Shown: positions 1-12,181 of the stretch, piece after piece
Layout: the number at the start of each line of letters is the position of its first letter
Position numbering within the stretch: the first letter of the stretch is position 1
DNA from: Delphinus delphis
Taxonomy: Eukaryota > Chordata > Mammalia > Artiodactyla > Delphinidae
Direction of reading: 5' to 3'
Length of the DNA: 64,000 bases
NCBI RefSeq assembly: GCF_949987515.2
Contig: NC_082699.1
Span: forward strand, 78,039,458-78,103,457
Made by a program: the position numbers and the translations under genes
The notes under the pieces: generated by a model
Told to the model about the DNA's origin: nothing
Seen by the model: only the letters and a program-made list of their open reading frames with translations
Database searches by the model: none

Positions 1-3000
1 CATGGCTCGGGGCTGGCAGGGAGTCAGACCCTCGACCCACCTGCCCCTTCAGCTCTGCCCTCCGCCCCCACCAGCTCCAGCCTGTCCTTCCGACAGCCGC
101 CGAGGCGGCTGGGCTGCACCTCCCTCTGGTTAGGGTGCCATCGTTGCCCCCCACCCGACCCTGTTCAAACGACTCCTTTCTCATCTCCCGTTCCCTCCAC
201 CTACTGCACCCCCGCCCCCACCCCGAAACTGCCCTCAGAGGTCACCAGGCCACCTACCTGCCAACCCAGCTGGCCCTTGTTTATTAGACTTGGCCGGAGG
301 CCCCAGGAGGGCAGAGGGCATTAGCACAAATGCCAGCTCCCGGCACAGAGCCCGGTGAGCATGGGCGCCAGGACCACGTGCTTGCTGCGCGAGACGCTGC
401 CGGGCCCTTCCACTCGCACCCCGTCCTCCTTCCTGCTCAGCACGGGACACCCCACACCCAGGGAAGGCCTCCGTGGAGGGGCAACCGGGCAGAGGCTGCA
501 GGACCAGGAGCAGCTGGTCAGGCCGAGGAGGCAGGAGCGCCCAGGAGGCCCGACTGGACCGACAGCAGCCTCTGTTCTCCTTTGCCTTGTCCCCAGCTCT
601 CCTAAACGTCCCCCTGGGCTGCAGAGGGAGTGCGAACCCACCAGGAGCTGAGTGCTTGGGGTGTGGGGACAGCCGGGGTCACCCCGCGCTGGGCAAGGAA
701 GACAAACACTTCCCATCACGTCCCCAGAGCAGCCCCGGAGGAGCGAGCGAGCCCTGAGAACACAGCCCCAACCCCGTCCGTCCCTGGCGTGGCTGCCGCT
801 GGGATGCCCCGGACACGGCATTTCCCAGCAAGGCTCTAAACACACGCAGCACCGGTGCGTAGTAAATAATTTTTGTTTTCTTCCCGGCAAAAATGAACAA
901 CAATGGTGGGACCAGAAAGGCTCCCCGTTCACAGGAAACGCCGAGGGTGTCACCGCTCGCTGAGGGCTGTGTGAGGTCACGGGCGACAGCGGCCACGCTC
1001 AGTCACGCGCGGCCTCCCATTCAGCACAGCCAGCGGCTTTTTTGATAAACTGGTCCTTCTGGGGGGAGGGGACCAGGGGACTGGGAAAGCTGCCTATAAA
1101 TCTTTAACAAAAGATCTGAAATGGGAATAGGAACTACATTCTTTCTCTCAATAGACAAAGCCTTCCCCATCAAGATATGCTTGTATTCTCAGACAAAACC
1201 TTCACGATAACATTAAAGCCATGAGAACCCGCGCTCTGTGGGAACCTTGGCAGCCTGCAGTGACCCGGGATGAACGCAACCAACCCAGCGGGAACGTGGC
1301 GCTAAGCAGCCCCCTGGAGGGCCACAGCCGCGAAAAAGCACGGGTCCGGCCGAGGCCCCGGGGCCCAGACGCAGGCATGGTCCCCAGGAAAGCCCCCCGC
1401 CGCCTCGAGCAGAGAAGGTCTGCGCTGGGCAGCGGGGCAATGCCTCGTCCAGCTGGAGGGAGGGCCACAGAGCTGAAGGAGCCTTCCAGAATCCCAGGAA
1501 GGCAGGAAGAAGGATTAAGAAAAAGAAGCTCAGATGCCTGTTCTTGGGCCTCCCCCTTGGAACAGCAACCCCTGGTGTTCCGAGTGCAACTGGCCGGACC
1601 CTGTGGGTGTCCGCGGGGGCTCCTGTGCAGCCCAAGCCCCTTCCCAGAGTCCAGGCACTCGCCCCAGGCTGGACCTGGGAGCCCAGAACTGAACACAGAT
1701 GTCCCTCATCACAGCATTAAAGAGCAGGGATGGGTGCCTGAAGGTGCAGACCCCAGCACCTGGGCCATGCGGGGGCCAGTCCCAGTGACGTCGGGGACAG
1801 CAGCGACATCAGTGCCGCGGGGAGAGCCATGTGACGCAGAGTTCGTTCGGTGTATGCGTTAGGTGCTCCCTGCGGGTGGACTCTGGTGCCGAATGAGCTG
1901 TTTCGGACGGAGAGGCAGTAGTCTGGAAATAGCAGATTCGCACTTACCAAAGGCACCATTAGTCAAATTCCGGAAGGTTCCGAACGGCCTTTCTTCCGGT
2001 AAAATAAACATGCTCCAGCCCCTCATGTTGGCCCTGAGGCTGGGCTTAGTCTCTAGGGAGTAGACTGCCAGCCCCATCCGGGGGCTGCCCAGCACCTCGG
2101 TGGGAGCACTGGTCCTATGCTGGAAGGAGGAGGAGCCTCCAGGGCCCAGCAGGATGCCCTCGGCCAGGTGCACACAGGCACTGAGGCTCTGGGAAACCCG
2201 TGGGCGCCCCTCCTGCTCTGCTGGGGCCTGGCTGCGGGGCTCCTTCTTCCCGCAGCTCCCAGGAGCACAGCCCACTGCAGACTGGAGCACCGGCCCCTCC
2301 CCGCCACCCACCCATCCCACACTCTTCAAAACAGATGCTGCACTAAGCAAGCGTGCCCAGGGCACGGGTCGGGGGAACGAGCCCGCCCCGAGCCCCGTGC
2401 CGGCCACTCGGCACCCCGGCCCAGGCTGGCCCCTGTGCAAGGCCTGGACACAGTGGCAGCCAAGGTCTCTCCCAACTCTGAGAGTCTGCGACCTGAATTA
2501 GGGTCAGGGGGAAAGAACCCAGCCACCACCCTATCTGCCGCGATCCACAGCTCTGGTTTTAAGAACAAGTGGGCAGCGACACCCCCAAAGCTCCGGTGGA
2601 GCGAGGTTACGGAGCACGCGCTAGGGCGGGGGGACCCCTCCTGCGGACGCCGGCCAACCTCCCGGGTGTGAGTCAGTACTCCCTCCGGCCGACCTCACGG
2701 TACCGAAGCGAGGTCAGTGAACCGGGGTTTCAGAGAGCCTCTGTGTGACATGTCCACACGCAGACACGACACACAGAGGTCACCTCCAAGGGCTGGGGAC
2801 AGTGAAGTGTAGACGGATAGGTAGTCAGGCACGTGAGTGTGTTACCTTCCTCGTCAACGCAATTCATCTGCAAGCGCGTAATTAGTGTTTAAATAATGGA
2901 TGGGCTCGGCCAAGGACGGACCCAGAGGATTCTGGGAAATTCAGGAGCTGTGGCTCCAGCGCGCCCCGGGCTGCGAGCAGCGCGGCCTTCAGGGTCTGCG

Positions 3001-3199
3001 CATCATATCCTACCTCCTGAAACGCTATTACACGAAAACTAACAAGTGTCTGGGAACTCAAAAAATTAAATTCTTACTAAACGTTGCTATTACCTTTGTC
3101 AATAAAGATCTGGAGTATTTTTTAAAAACCTCTAACCCCATCTCCCCTTATCACATCTCCGCCAAGCGCAGCAGGCGCAGCTCCTGAGGGGCAGGGGCG

Positions 3200-3345
3200 C
3201 TGAGAGCCGAGTTCAAACCCCAGCTCCACCACTGACCTGACTCTGTGGGCGCCTCCTTCCTCACCTGCAAAACTCTGCAAGAGGATGTCACCTGCAGATC
3301 CGTGCAGGGATTAGGTCGCTGGAACAGCTGCTGCTGGCATCGTCA
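3200..3345 (+). repeat. MIR
   Basis: GAGTTCAAACCCCAGCTCCA, CCACTGACCTGACTCTGTGG, CTCACCTGCAAAACTC and GCAGGGATTAGG follow the MIR core order. A second, weaker MIR-like stretch lies at 3,460-3,550. Confidence 0.6.
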
Positions 3346-5233
3346 CCACGGGGTCCGCACACCTCACTTCTAAGAGCGGGAAGCGGGAACCAACACCGTT
3401 AGCCCCGCTCTCCTCTCCTCGTTTGCTGCAGACTCAGGCCTGGCCTGCCCTCAAGAAGAGGAGAGGCTCCAATTCTGAGTCTACACTTTCTGGCCATGGA
3501 CCCCTGGGCAAGCCACCTCCCTTCCTGAGCCCCAGCTCCCTCGGCACAGACGGCCTTGTCCAGGACCCTGGGGAGGACTGACGGATGACAGGCCACATCC
3601 CTGGGCCAGCGTGGGAGCCTTATTCACGAGCCCGTTTCGACATTGCCCTTCTGTTAGCACTCAGAGCATCCCTCCACCCCGCCCACCAGAAAAGGGTTCC
3701 AGGGGTGGTCAGGGAGTGTGCCAGCTCCACCCTTCCCCTGGTCCTAGACAGCTTGCCTCCAGAACTTTCTCCTCTGTACGGCCATGGCCTCGCCACACTG
3801 CAGCGCGGCAGGGCCCCAGAGCTGGTGATGTGGGAAAGCCAGCGGTCGCAGTCTGGCTCCCCGTTCAGGCTCGGCTCTGAGCCTTCCTCCCGGCAGCCGG
3901 GCTCTCGGGGCTTCCGTGCCCTGGCCTGCAGTGCTGTCCTGCGTGGCGACCTTGGAACCCGCTGTGAAAGTGGGTGTCCTCCCCTTAAAGCTGGCCTGCC
4001 CTCCCCGAGGACAGGGGCTGCAGTGCCCCCGCACGTGTGGCCTCACCGCCAGGGAAGGTGGAACACGCGGGCCAATAGACACAGACGACCTGCAAGGGCT
4101 GGGCCTGGCCCACCCTGCCCCAGGCCACACCACTGGCGACCACCCCACGCGAAACCAACAGCGCAAGACACCTACCCTGCTCTTCAATTAGGTGGGATGA
4201 CTAAAATTCATGAGAGGCACGACAGGCCCCATTTATAAGTCATGAGTGTCGGATTACAGGGGGCCGGCTGGTGCCTGGAAAAGCGCTTCAAACCCAGGTG
4301 GTGGCTGGGTCTACACAGACTGCATCTCCGGTCTGGCCGTGGTTAAACCCTGCTTTGCTGTCACAGTCTAGCCCGGAAAACGGTGAAGAAAATGAGGACT
4401 TATTCATAGTCCGGAGACTGTGGGGAGGACCCGGGGACCAAAGGCCTTCGGCCAGGCCTGCAATGCAGGGCGGCAGCGAGAGGGGGCAGAGTCAGGCTCC
4501 CGGCTGAGGAAGAGGAAGAGCGAGTGGCCCTGCGGAGCTGCTGCTGGGCCCAGAGACCTGCCATCAAAGCAGGCAGCGACACCCCCTAATCGTGCTGTGA
4601 AATGACAGCAAAATGCAAGGGTGTGTAAGTCTAGAGGGACTCTAAGGACATAAATAATTTGGTTGAAACTGATGAAGCCTCACACCCTCTCGCTAGGCTC
4701 GCTGCCCCCGCCCCTCCTGAGCGGAGCCTGTGGCCTGACCCTTGGCTGTGCTGACCTTGTGCGGGCCCAGGGGCAGGGCTCTTCCAGCCACGGTCAACAG
4801 CACAGCACGCAGGTGCCCAGCCCTGACCGCCTCAAACGGAGGCTTAAACGCTTTCAGTTTCTGCCCGTTTTGCATCGCGTGCTACTCGCACCTCCACTGC
4901 GGATTTGCAGATAAAGGCACTTCTAACAATCACTCCCAATCCAACACGATGGGCGGCAGTCCTTCAAGTTTCTTTCTGTGATGTTTCCATCAGCTTACAA
5001 GCTGTAAGATACACCCCACATCCTCTCTCCACTTAAACGGGGGGCAAACAACCTACACTCACCCCAAGACAAATGATTCATCTATATACGATTTACATAA
5101 TTTATTGATATATGTGTATGTATTTCATGTAAGATTTAAATAGCTGGTTTTTTAATGACAAAATTACCATCATCTGGGAAATATTTTGCTGGTGGACACA
5201 TTCTATACGGGTTGCTTTTAAGAGCAAAGAGTA

Positions 5234-5560
5234 GGACCTACCTGGTGGCACAGTGGTTAAGAATCCGCCTGCCAATGCAGGGGACACGGGTTCAAGCCCT
5301 GGTCCGGGAAGATCCCACCTGCTGCGGATCAACTGAGCCCGTACACAACTTCTGAGCCTGCACTCTAGAGCCCATGAGCCACAACTACTGAACCCCATGC
5401 GCCTAGAGCCCGTGCTCTGCAACGAGAAGCCACCGCAATGAGAAGCCCGCGCACCACAACGAAGAGTAGACCCTGCTCGCCGCGACTAGAGAAAGCTGCG
5501 CGCAACAACAAAGACCCAATGCAGCCAAAACATAAATAAATTAATTAATTTAAAAAAAAA
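5234..5560 (+). repeat. CHR-superfamily SINE, long form
   Basis: A tRNA-Glu-derived SINE. The A-box region reads CTGGTGGCACAGTGGTTAAG and the B box GGTTCAAGCCC. These are followed by the long-form body with repeated CACAACTACTGA units and GCCACCGCAATGAGAAGCCC, ending in an A/T-rich tail. It is nearly full length. The next SINE has landed in its tail. Confidence 0.9.
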
Positions 5561-5569
5561 AAGACTTCT

Positions 5570-5780
5570 GGGCTTCCCTGGTAGCGCAGTGGTTGAGAGT
5601 CCGCCTGCCGATGCAGGGGGGGGACACGGGTTCGTGCCCCGGTCCGGGAGGATCCCACGTGCCGCGGAGCAGCTGGGCCCGTGAGCCATGGCCACTGAGC
5701 CTGTGCATCTGGAGCCTGTGCTCCGCAACGGGAGAGGCCACAACAGTGAGAGCCCCGTGTACCGCAAAAAAAAAAAAAAA
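5570..5780 (+). repeat. CHR SINE, short form
   Basis: Flanked by a perfect 9-base target-site duplication AAGACTTCT (5,561-5,569 and 5,781-5,789), so both ends are fixed. The short form lacks the CACAACTACTGA body and instead has GAGCCATGGCCACTGAGCC, ending ACCGC plus an A-tail. A run of seven G near 5,618 adds bases relative to sister copies. Confidence 0.95.
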
Positions 5781-6439
5781 AAGACTTCTAAAAACCATTC
5801 TTGCTTTACCGCTGCTCGTGTGTGCAATACTGGCCAAGGGCAGAAGCGCTCGGGTTTCTCTGTGAATCGCCTCCTTGGAGCGGCACAGGAGGCCTCCTAG
5901 GATCTGGCCCACCAGGGGCCAGAGCTCCCTCAAACGACTCTGCACCAAGCTCGTGCCACGCAGGCTTAGTCACAGCTTCCCCAACACGCCGCGCTTCCCT
6001 CTACGCCTCTCCCTGCCGTGCCGCGGCCTGGAATGTGCCAACTCACCTTCGCTCACTGACCCCCTACTTATTACTCTTTGCGACCAGGAGGCCCAGGGCC
6101 ACGTCCTCCACACAGCTTCCCCATCCCCCGCCCCCTTTCTGTGCCCGGGAGTTGCCTCCTGTTCTGTTCCTGTTGTCCGCATGCTCCCCTTTGACAGAGC
6201 GGGCAGTGACCTGTATTCTGACTGCCCTTCCTACTCTTCCTCTTCAGACCATGAATCACAACCGTGACCCCAGGCCCCGTGAGTACCAGGCACAGCCTCG
6301 GCGCCAGCGTGCTAGATGACCTCCCTCCAGGCCTTCCCTGACCTGGGGCCCTTCGATCGCTGGCATGAGGGCGCCGGCATCCCCACATGGACCCCTACGT
6401 GCAAACGGCTCCACCTGAAGCAGAAGCCTAGGCTGCTCC

Positions 6440-6525
6440 CGCACCGCGCCCCCACCCCCCGCCCCTGGCACCACGCCCGGCACCTGGCAGGTAGGTGCTC
6501 AGTAAGCGTTGGATGGAAGAACAAC
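6440..6525 (+). repeat. L2 or MIR 3' end
   Basis: CACGCCCGGCACCTGGCAGG followed by GTGCTCAGTAAGCGTTGGAT is the shared 3' end of these old repeats. The 6,050-6,345 stretch upstream is faintly L2-like. Confidence 0.45.
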
Positions 6526-6961
6526 AGGCACAGAGATCCTTGGGAAAAACGACTGCAGCTGACATTTCATTGTTTCTAAAATACAATGATCTGAAACACA
6601 AGGAAATCCAGACTTCCCAACGCAAACAAAACAGCCCTGCACGACAGGTTTTCAATCACCTCAGTCAAAATTCAGGAGACTTGGACAAACTCCTGCCCAT
6701 TTATGGGTCCCCCCGGCATGCTGCCTGTGCTTTGGGGGGCACGGCGAGGGTCCCCCGGCCTGGGTGGGCGGTCACGTCAGGGCTCCCAGGCACGGACACA
6801 CACGTGTGTCTGGAACTCTCATCCACTGAGAGAGCGGGCAGTCTGCCACCTCCCAGCCTGGGCCATGTGTCACCCTTCAGGCTTCCTTAGTCTCTCGTCA
6901 GCAGGAAATCCAGTTTTCAGTCAGATATTCTGTAAGGCCCATCCAGGTTTCTTTCACATTT

Positions 6962-7235
6962 AAAAAATGGGGGTAAAATATACATCACGTAAAAGTGACC
7001 ACTCTCACCACCTGCGGGCGCTGGGTTCAGCGATAGGGACATCCCCACCATCCCCCAGGACTGAAACTCTGCCCCCGCTCACTCACTCCCCGTGCCCCTC
7101 CCCCAGGGCCCACATTCTACGCGCGGGGCCTCATGGGAGTGGGATCACACAGCCTTTGCCCTTTTGCGTCTGTACTGTTTCACTTAGACTGAAAGTCTTT
7201 CAAGGCCCATCCTCCAGCCCTGTGGGCGGCACCTG
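6962..7235 (-). mobile_element. L1M fragment (3' part, antisense)
   Basis: The plus strand follows the familiar antisense L1M pattern: GGTAAAATATACATCACGTA, then a C-rich stretch with ACTGAAACTCTG, GGGATCACACAG and TTTCACTTAGACTGAAAGTC. It is diverged and CpG-enriched. Confidence 0.6.
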
Positions 7236-8114
7236 CCCCCTCGCTAGATGGCACTCGGGGGGCAGGGGGACGACGAGGACTGAGCCCAGCGCTCTCTCCA
7301 CAGGGAAGGACCGACTGCCGGACAATCGTCCCCCAAGTCCCAACGGGAGTAGCCTGAGCACCGTCTCCCAACAGCAGGGGACCCTGGGGAGCAGAGCAGA
7401 CCTGCCCCTACCCTCGGGCCTGCAGACGGGCAACCCAGTATAAGCCTCAGGGTGAGCCAAGCACCACGCAGGGCGGGCAGGTGCAGGGGAAACCCATCCC
7501 CAGAGGGCCTTCTGATAACATTCTCCAGGACTGGACAGCATCAGTTTCCAGCGATGCGAGAAGAACTGTTGGATAAGAAGCACAACAAAGAAACCCTCCA
7601 CCACCTGAAGGAGGATGGCCAAGCCTGGGACGGTTTTCGCTGAAAATGAAAACTGGAAGCATCAACGCAGAATCCAAACTCAAAGACTCTGAGCTATTCT
7701 CAGCCCAGGACCGAACCCCCACACAGGGGAGGTTCCCACACACTGAACAGTGGTGGCACGCAGGACGGGCCCAGAACCAGACGCCTCAGGACCCTCTGCC
7801 CGCTGTGACAGCGAGGGTCCTCACATGTCCCAGGCATGGGCCGGCGGCCTGAAAGCCTCTGGAGGCCTGTGGGCATCGCCTCGGCTTGGGCAACAAAAGC
7901 AAACACAGTTATAAGCTGGGCGCTGTGTCCTTCCCCTGGGTTCTGGTCCCCAGAACCACCACTCGCGCCTGGACCGCTTGCCCATTTTCCGGGCCTTCTG
8001 GTACGAGGCCTCCAGACTCCTTGAGTTGTCCCTCTTTCAGGCGACATGGTGGCCTGATTCTCTGAAAATAGCCCGTAAGTGACGCAGCTTCGTGAAATCA
8101 AGGAGTGCCAGGTG

Positions 8115-8213
8115 TGTATATATATAGCTGATTCACTTGGTTATAAAGCAGAAACTAACACACCATTGTAAAGCAATTATACTCCAATAAAGATGTAAAA
8201 AAAAAAAAAAAAC
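8115..8213 (+). mobile_element. 5'-truncated L1 (3' terminus only)
   Basis: About 100 bases of an L1 3' end (CTGATTCACTTGGTTATAAA...TATACTCCAATAAAGATG plus an A-tail) bounded by a perfect 14-base duplication AGGAGTGCCAGGTG (8,101-8,114; 8,214-8,227). A typical severely truncated target-primed insertion. Confidence 0.8.
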
Positions 8214-9429
8214 AGGAGTGCCAGGTGAACCAGCAAGGTATGCCTCAGGAATTCTGTGGCACAAAGGAAACCGAGGGCAGTGAGGTGCTAGACCTCCTTT
8301 CACAAAACAGAAAGCCCAGAGAGGGCCACCTGCAGAAGCCCCCGGGGCGTCATGAGACATGAGGGGATTCCTAGGAAGGCAGCGGGCACATCTGAGCCGC
8401 AGAAGCGCTGCAGAGTGTAAAGCACACCTGGTGGAAGGTCCACGTTAGATGCGTCGTGCAAAAGGTTAACTCACAACAGGTCACCTGTGGGCAACATCGT
8501 GCTCACTCAAGGACGCCACAGGAGACATGCGTTTGCACTTGGGATACAGCATATGAACCTGCATTGCTCAATTCTCACCAAAGACTTGTGTTCCCGGGCG
8601 CTGCCCTGTGGATTTTGAACGCTAGCCTGAGTCAACAGCACAAGAAGGCACTGGGCGGGCCGGGCTGTAACCTCCAACTCAGGGTGGGGTGAGGGGGCAG
8701 GGGCCTGGATTACAGAAGGGTGTTGATGCGGCGGGTAATTCAGTGGGGCTGCCCCCGGGTCACATTCCCACTCTGCTGCAGCGGCGCTGGCCTCGCTGTC
8801 AGTTTCCCTCAGCAATCCGGGGAGTGGAGGAAAATAACTATAGCAGTTAAGGCACTTAAACTTCGAATGTTTTCTTTAAGGCGCGCTTTAAAAGGGTAGG
8901 TTTTTCCCACAGGAAGAAGAGGTGAGGTTCAAGTTGGGACAAATCATATCCTAGGAATCCTGATTCACATTAAGCTAGGACAGAAAGTGGAAAAGTGTTT
9001 TAAGAAGAAAAACAGACATGTACAAAATGAACAAAGTTTCACCCCTCCTGAACGAGACAGACAAGACTAACCCTAACCTTCCGCGTAAATAACCCTGCAA
9101 ACCACTTGGTCATTGCCAGGCCATCACGGCACCCCCGACTACCATCAGGCAGGTTTCGAGAAGTCGCGTCTCGCCGTCAACTGAGAGACCACAGGACATT
9201 CCTCTATGACTCTCCTCTTCCCTCCAGGACACTTCCTGAACCAAGAAGGAAACGGGTGGGGGTCTGCTTCCCAAGGGAAAAGGCTGTCTGGGAACAGACC
9301 GGGTCAGCCCAGTAGGGCGCCTGTCCCTCAGCGAGGTCTGCTCAGGGCTCTGGGCAGGCTGTCCCCAGACTCTCAGAGGGGACCCCACGCTCCCACTTGA
9401 TCCCAACTCTGAGGCCAGATTCATCAGCT

Positions 9430-9582
9430 GCACCTGAGGGCACACACACATTAACATGTGCACATGCACACATTATACCCGTGCACACACACGCACACAT
9501 TATACACATGCACGTGCACACACACAACACACGCACACATTATACCCGCGCACACACGCGCACACATGCACACACACGGCGT
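9430..9582. repeat. compound CA-rich minisatellite
   Basis: (CA)n blocks alternate with the motif GCACACATTATAC, which appears three times (9,466, 9,493, 9,533), partly as ATTATACCCGTG/CCGCG. Purine-pyrimidine alternation is nearly continuous. Likely length-variable. Confidence 0.9.
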
Positions 9583-10339
9583 GCAAATGACGGGCACCTA
9601 CCTCCAGTGCCAGCATGCAGCAGGAGCTGGTCTGCAGGAGCTCCTGGGCAGCCCCTCCCTTGCCCTCAGACCACAGGCCCTGCAGGAAGCAGGCACGGAT
9701 GCTGCTATGCCTGCTGGGGCCTCTGGGCCCCCAGCCCCCAGCATGCCACACCTTCACCCTCTTCCTCGCCTCGGGTTTGTGGGTCTTACCAGAACCCCCT
9801 CGACACTAACAAAACAGCAGTTTTTATAGGTGCCCCCTGACCTCCTTTATCTGACGCTTTGAGCCTGAACACTAAGAACATAACATATTTTTACAGGCCC
9901 CTCCTAAAGCTGCAGTGCTTGACGAACGGTGGGAATCCAGTGTGTTAACAGACCTGGCTTGTCAGGAAGCGGGAGAGATGACGGTGATGCTGAAGGCACC
10001 TGAGGGCAGCCCCGAGGTCAGCGGGAAGCCTCCTGCGAGGGCGGAGCCAAGGCGCCCCGCCCCTCCCCGGGGCTGCCACACAGCTTCGGCCTGGAGAGAA
10101 AGCCACGGGCTTTCTGCTCTGACCTGGACCTGGGCTCTCTACCTGCCCTGGATGCTCTGCTGCTGCTGGGGGCTTGTCGCGTGTGTCACACGTGTGGGAA
10201 CCTCCTGATGAAGGCGCATGAAACCGGCTGCCTGCAGGGGCAGCACCAGGTGCTGCAGGGCAGGAGGGGCGGCAGTCTCACTACGTGACCGCTGAACTTG
10301 GTGAAAATGCTGTATATTCAAGAAAGCAGAACTGAAGTT

Positions 10340-10554
10340 GTTTTGTTTTTTGGGGGTTTTCTTGCGGTACGCGGGCCTCTCACTGTTGTGGCCTCTCCCG
10401 TTGCAGAGCACAGGCTCCGGACGCGCAGGCTCAGCGGCCATGGCTCACGGGCCCAGCCGCTCCACGGCATGTGGGATCTTCCCGGACCAGGGCACGAACC
10501 CGTGTCCCCTGCATCGGCAGGCAGACTCTCAACCACTGCGCCACCAGGGAAGCC
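10340..10554 (-). repeat. CHR SINE, short form
   Basis: Complete copy with a 13-base duplication CAGAACTGAAGTT on both sides (10,327-10,339; 10,555-10,567). The tail is degraded to a T/G-rich stretch, suggesting an older insertion than those with pure tails. Confidence 0.95.
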
Positions 10555-11067
10555 CAGAACTGAAGTTTTTAAAGGCACCCTCCCCTGCGAGGGACGACGT
10601 AGAACCACGGTGGCTGCACTGGGCCTGCTCCGTTTTCTTCCCGAGCTCACGGGACGGCAGTCATGGGACTGCTGGCCTGCAGTGTCTCCCACGAGAGGTG
10701 GGCGTTCCTCCTATGCTGTGCCGACCAGAGGTCTCGGCCAATAGGACCAGGGAGGGAGGGCTGTCCTGGCGTCACACCCACCTCCTCCTCTGCTGTCACA
10801 GGGGCCTTCTGTCCTCCACAGCCCAGCAACGCAGCATCGCCTTCTAGCACTGAGGGATAGCACTGCTGCTGGTCCAGAGGCTCCGGCACAAGAGGTGCTC
10901 ACTTGGAATCAGGGGCCCTCAATGCAGGTCCCAAACTGGCCGGACAAAAGCCTGGCTGTGGACGAGGCCAAGAGTGCTGCGGTGTCCTTGGTGGCGGGGC
11001 ACACACTTCACGCCAGGGGCCAGCAATCACAAACGGTTTACAGTGTTCCAATTTAAACTGCACTTAC

Positions 11068-11300
11068 GGGCCTCCCTGGTGGCACAGTGGTTAGAATCCG
11101 CCTGCCAATGCAGGGGACACGGGTTCGAGCCCTGGTCCGGGAAGCTCCCACATGCCGTGGAGCAACTAAGCCCGTGCGCCACAACCGCTGAGCCTGCGCT
11201 CTAGAGCCCGCATGCCACAACTACTGGGCCCACGTGCCACAACTACTGAAGCCTGCACACCTAGAGCCCATGCTCCGCCACAAGAGAAGCCACCACACTG
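11068..11300 (+). repeat. CHR SINE, long form, 3'-truncated
   Basis: It starts GGGCCTCCCTGGTGGC and follows the long-form body up to CAAGAGAAGCCACC, then stops abruptly before the terminal GAGAAGCCC...AACTAGAGAAAG section and without a tail. This indicates a later deletion of its 3' end. Confidence 0.88.
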
Positions 11301-12167
11301 CACCGTGTCAGGAACCAGGAATAGATATTGGTTTGGCAAAAGAACCATCTCATGAGAATGAAGTTACCTGGTTTGTCACCTGTGGAGCTCCCTGGGTGGT
11401 GGGTGCCCCAGGTAACAAGCTGCTCGGTCCAGTTTAGGTTTTCTGACCTGTCGTCAGTGGGGTTGCTCCTGCCCTGGCCCCCCGGAACCGCTGGGAAGAG
11501 AAATGACCTGGCCTCCTCCAAGGGCGTGTGCAGACCCCGGGCGTGTAGCTGAGGCTGGCTCCCCGGTACCTACCCCACCACCACGGTCTGAGCTCACAGA
11601 CGGACCACGGAAGTTAACTCTAACCTAAATACGGATTTCAGCTGTCATCCTCAATGCCAGGCGATGGAAACCTGGGAAGAGATGGTGGGGTTTCAAAGCA
11701 GCCGCCATGAGACGGACTCCTGAAGCACCCACACACGCCCAGCACGGCCGCCGACCTTCGGAAGGAGCCGTTTCGATTCCAGCGACACACTCAATTATGA
11801 AAAGAATTATTCCAACCAAATAGAAAATACAGATTCTAACAAAGCCGCTACCCTTCAGTATGCCACAAAATTACCAAGTGAATCCCAGATGACTAGAGAT
11901 GGGCGGCCACGGGCTGGGACGCCCGCCACTGGTTAGAACCACGCAGGGGGGATGTGGCAGGACCTTCCCAGAAGCAGGGGCAGGGAACCTGCTGGCGGGT
12001 GAGGCGCACCCTGGCGCCCTCCTGATGGGGCCCAGCACCCAAAGCTGTCAGGATCTCCATGGTATCAGAACCAAGACCACGTGGGGCTCTGTTCCCTCCC
12101 GATTAGGGCGTGTGCTTCGCCTCCCGGAGGAGGACTCAGAATTCAGTGTCTCCCCCGTGAAGTGGAG

Positions 12168-12181
12168 CCAGCAGGGGGCGG
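12168..12181 (+). promoter_or_regulatory. candidate CTCF motif
   Basis: CCAGCAGGGGGCGG agrees with the CTCF core consensus at every position. It lies in unique intron 2 sequence, not in a SINE. Occupancy is unknown. Confidence 0.5.

Noticed and set aside
321..980. 219-codon minus-strand open frame near the left edge
   Set aside because: It was tested as a possible next SLC45A4 exon; it has no membrane segments and no match to the expected loop and helix sequence.
1221..1862. 213-codon plus-strand open frame
   Set aside because: Long frames in the opposite strand cover the same bases, and the product is low-complexity with no domain. Typical of stop-poor GC-rich intron.
5236..5300. tRNA-like A and B boxes, possibly a tRNA gene
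   Set aside because: The same boxes occur in all the SINEs; the sequence does not fold into an intact tRNA and continues into SINE body and tail.
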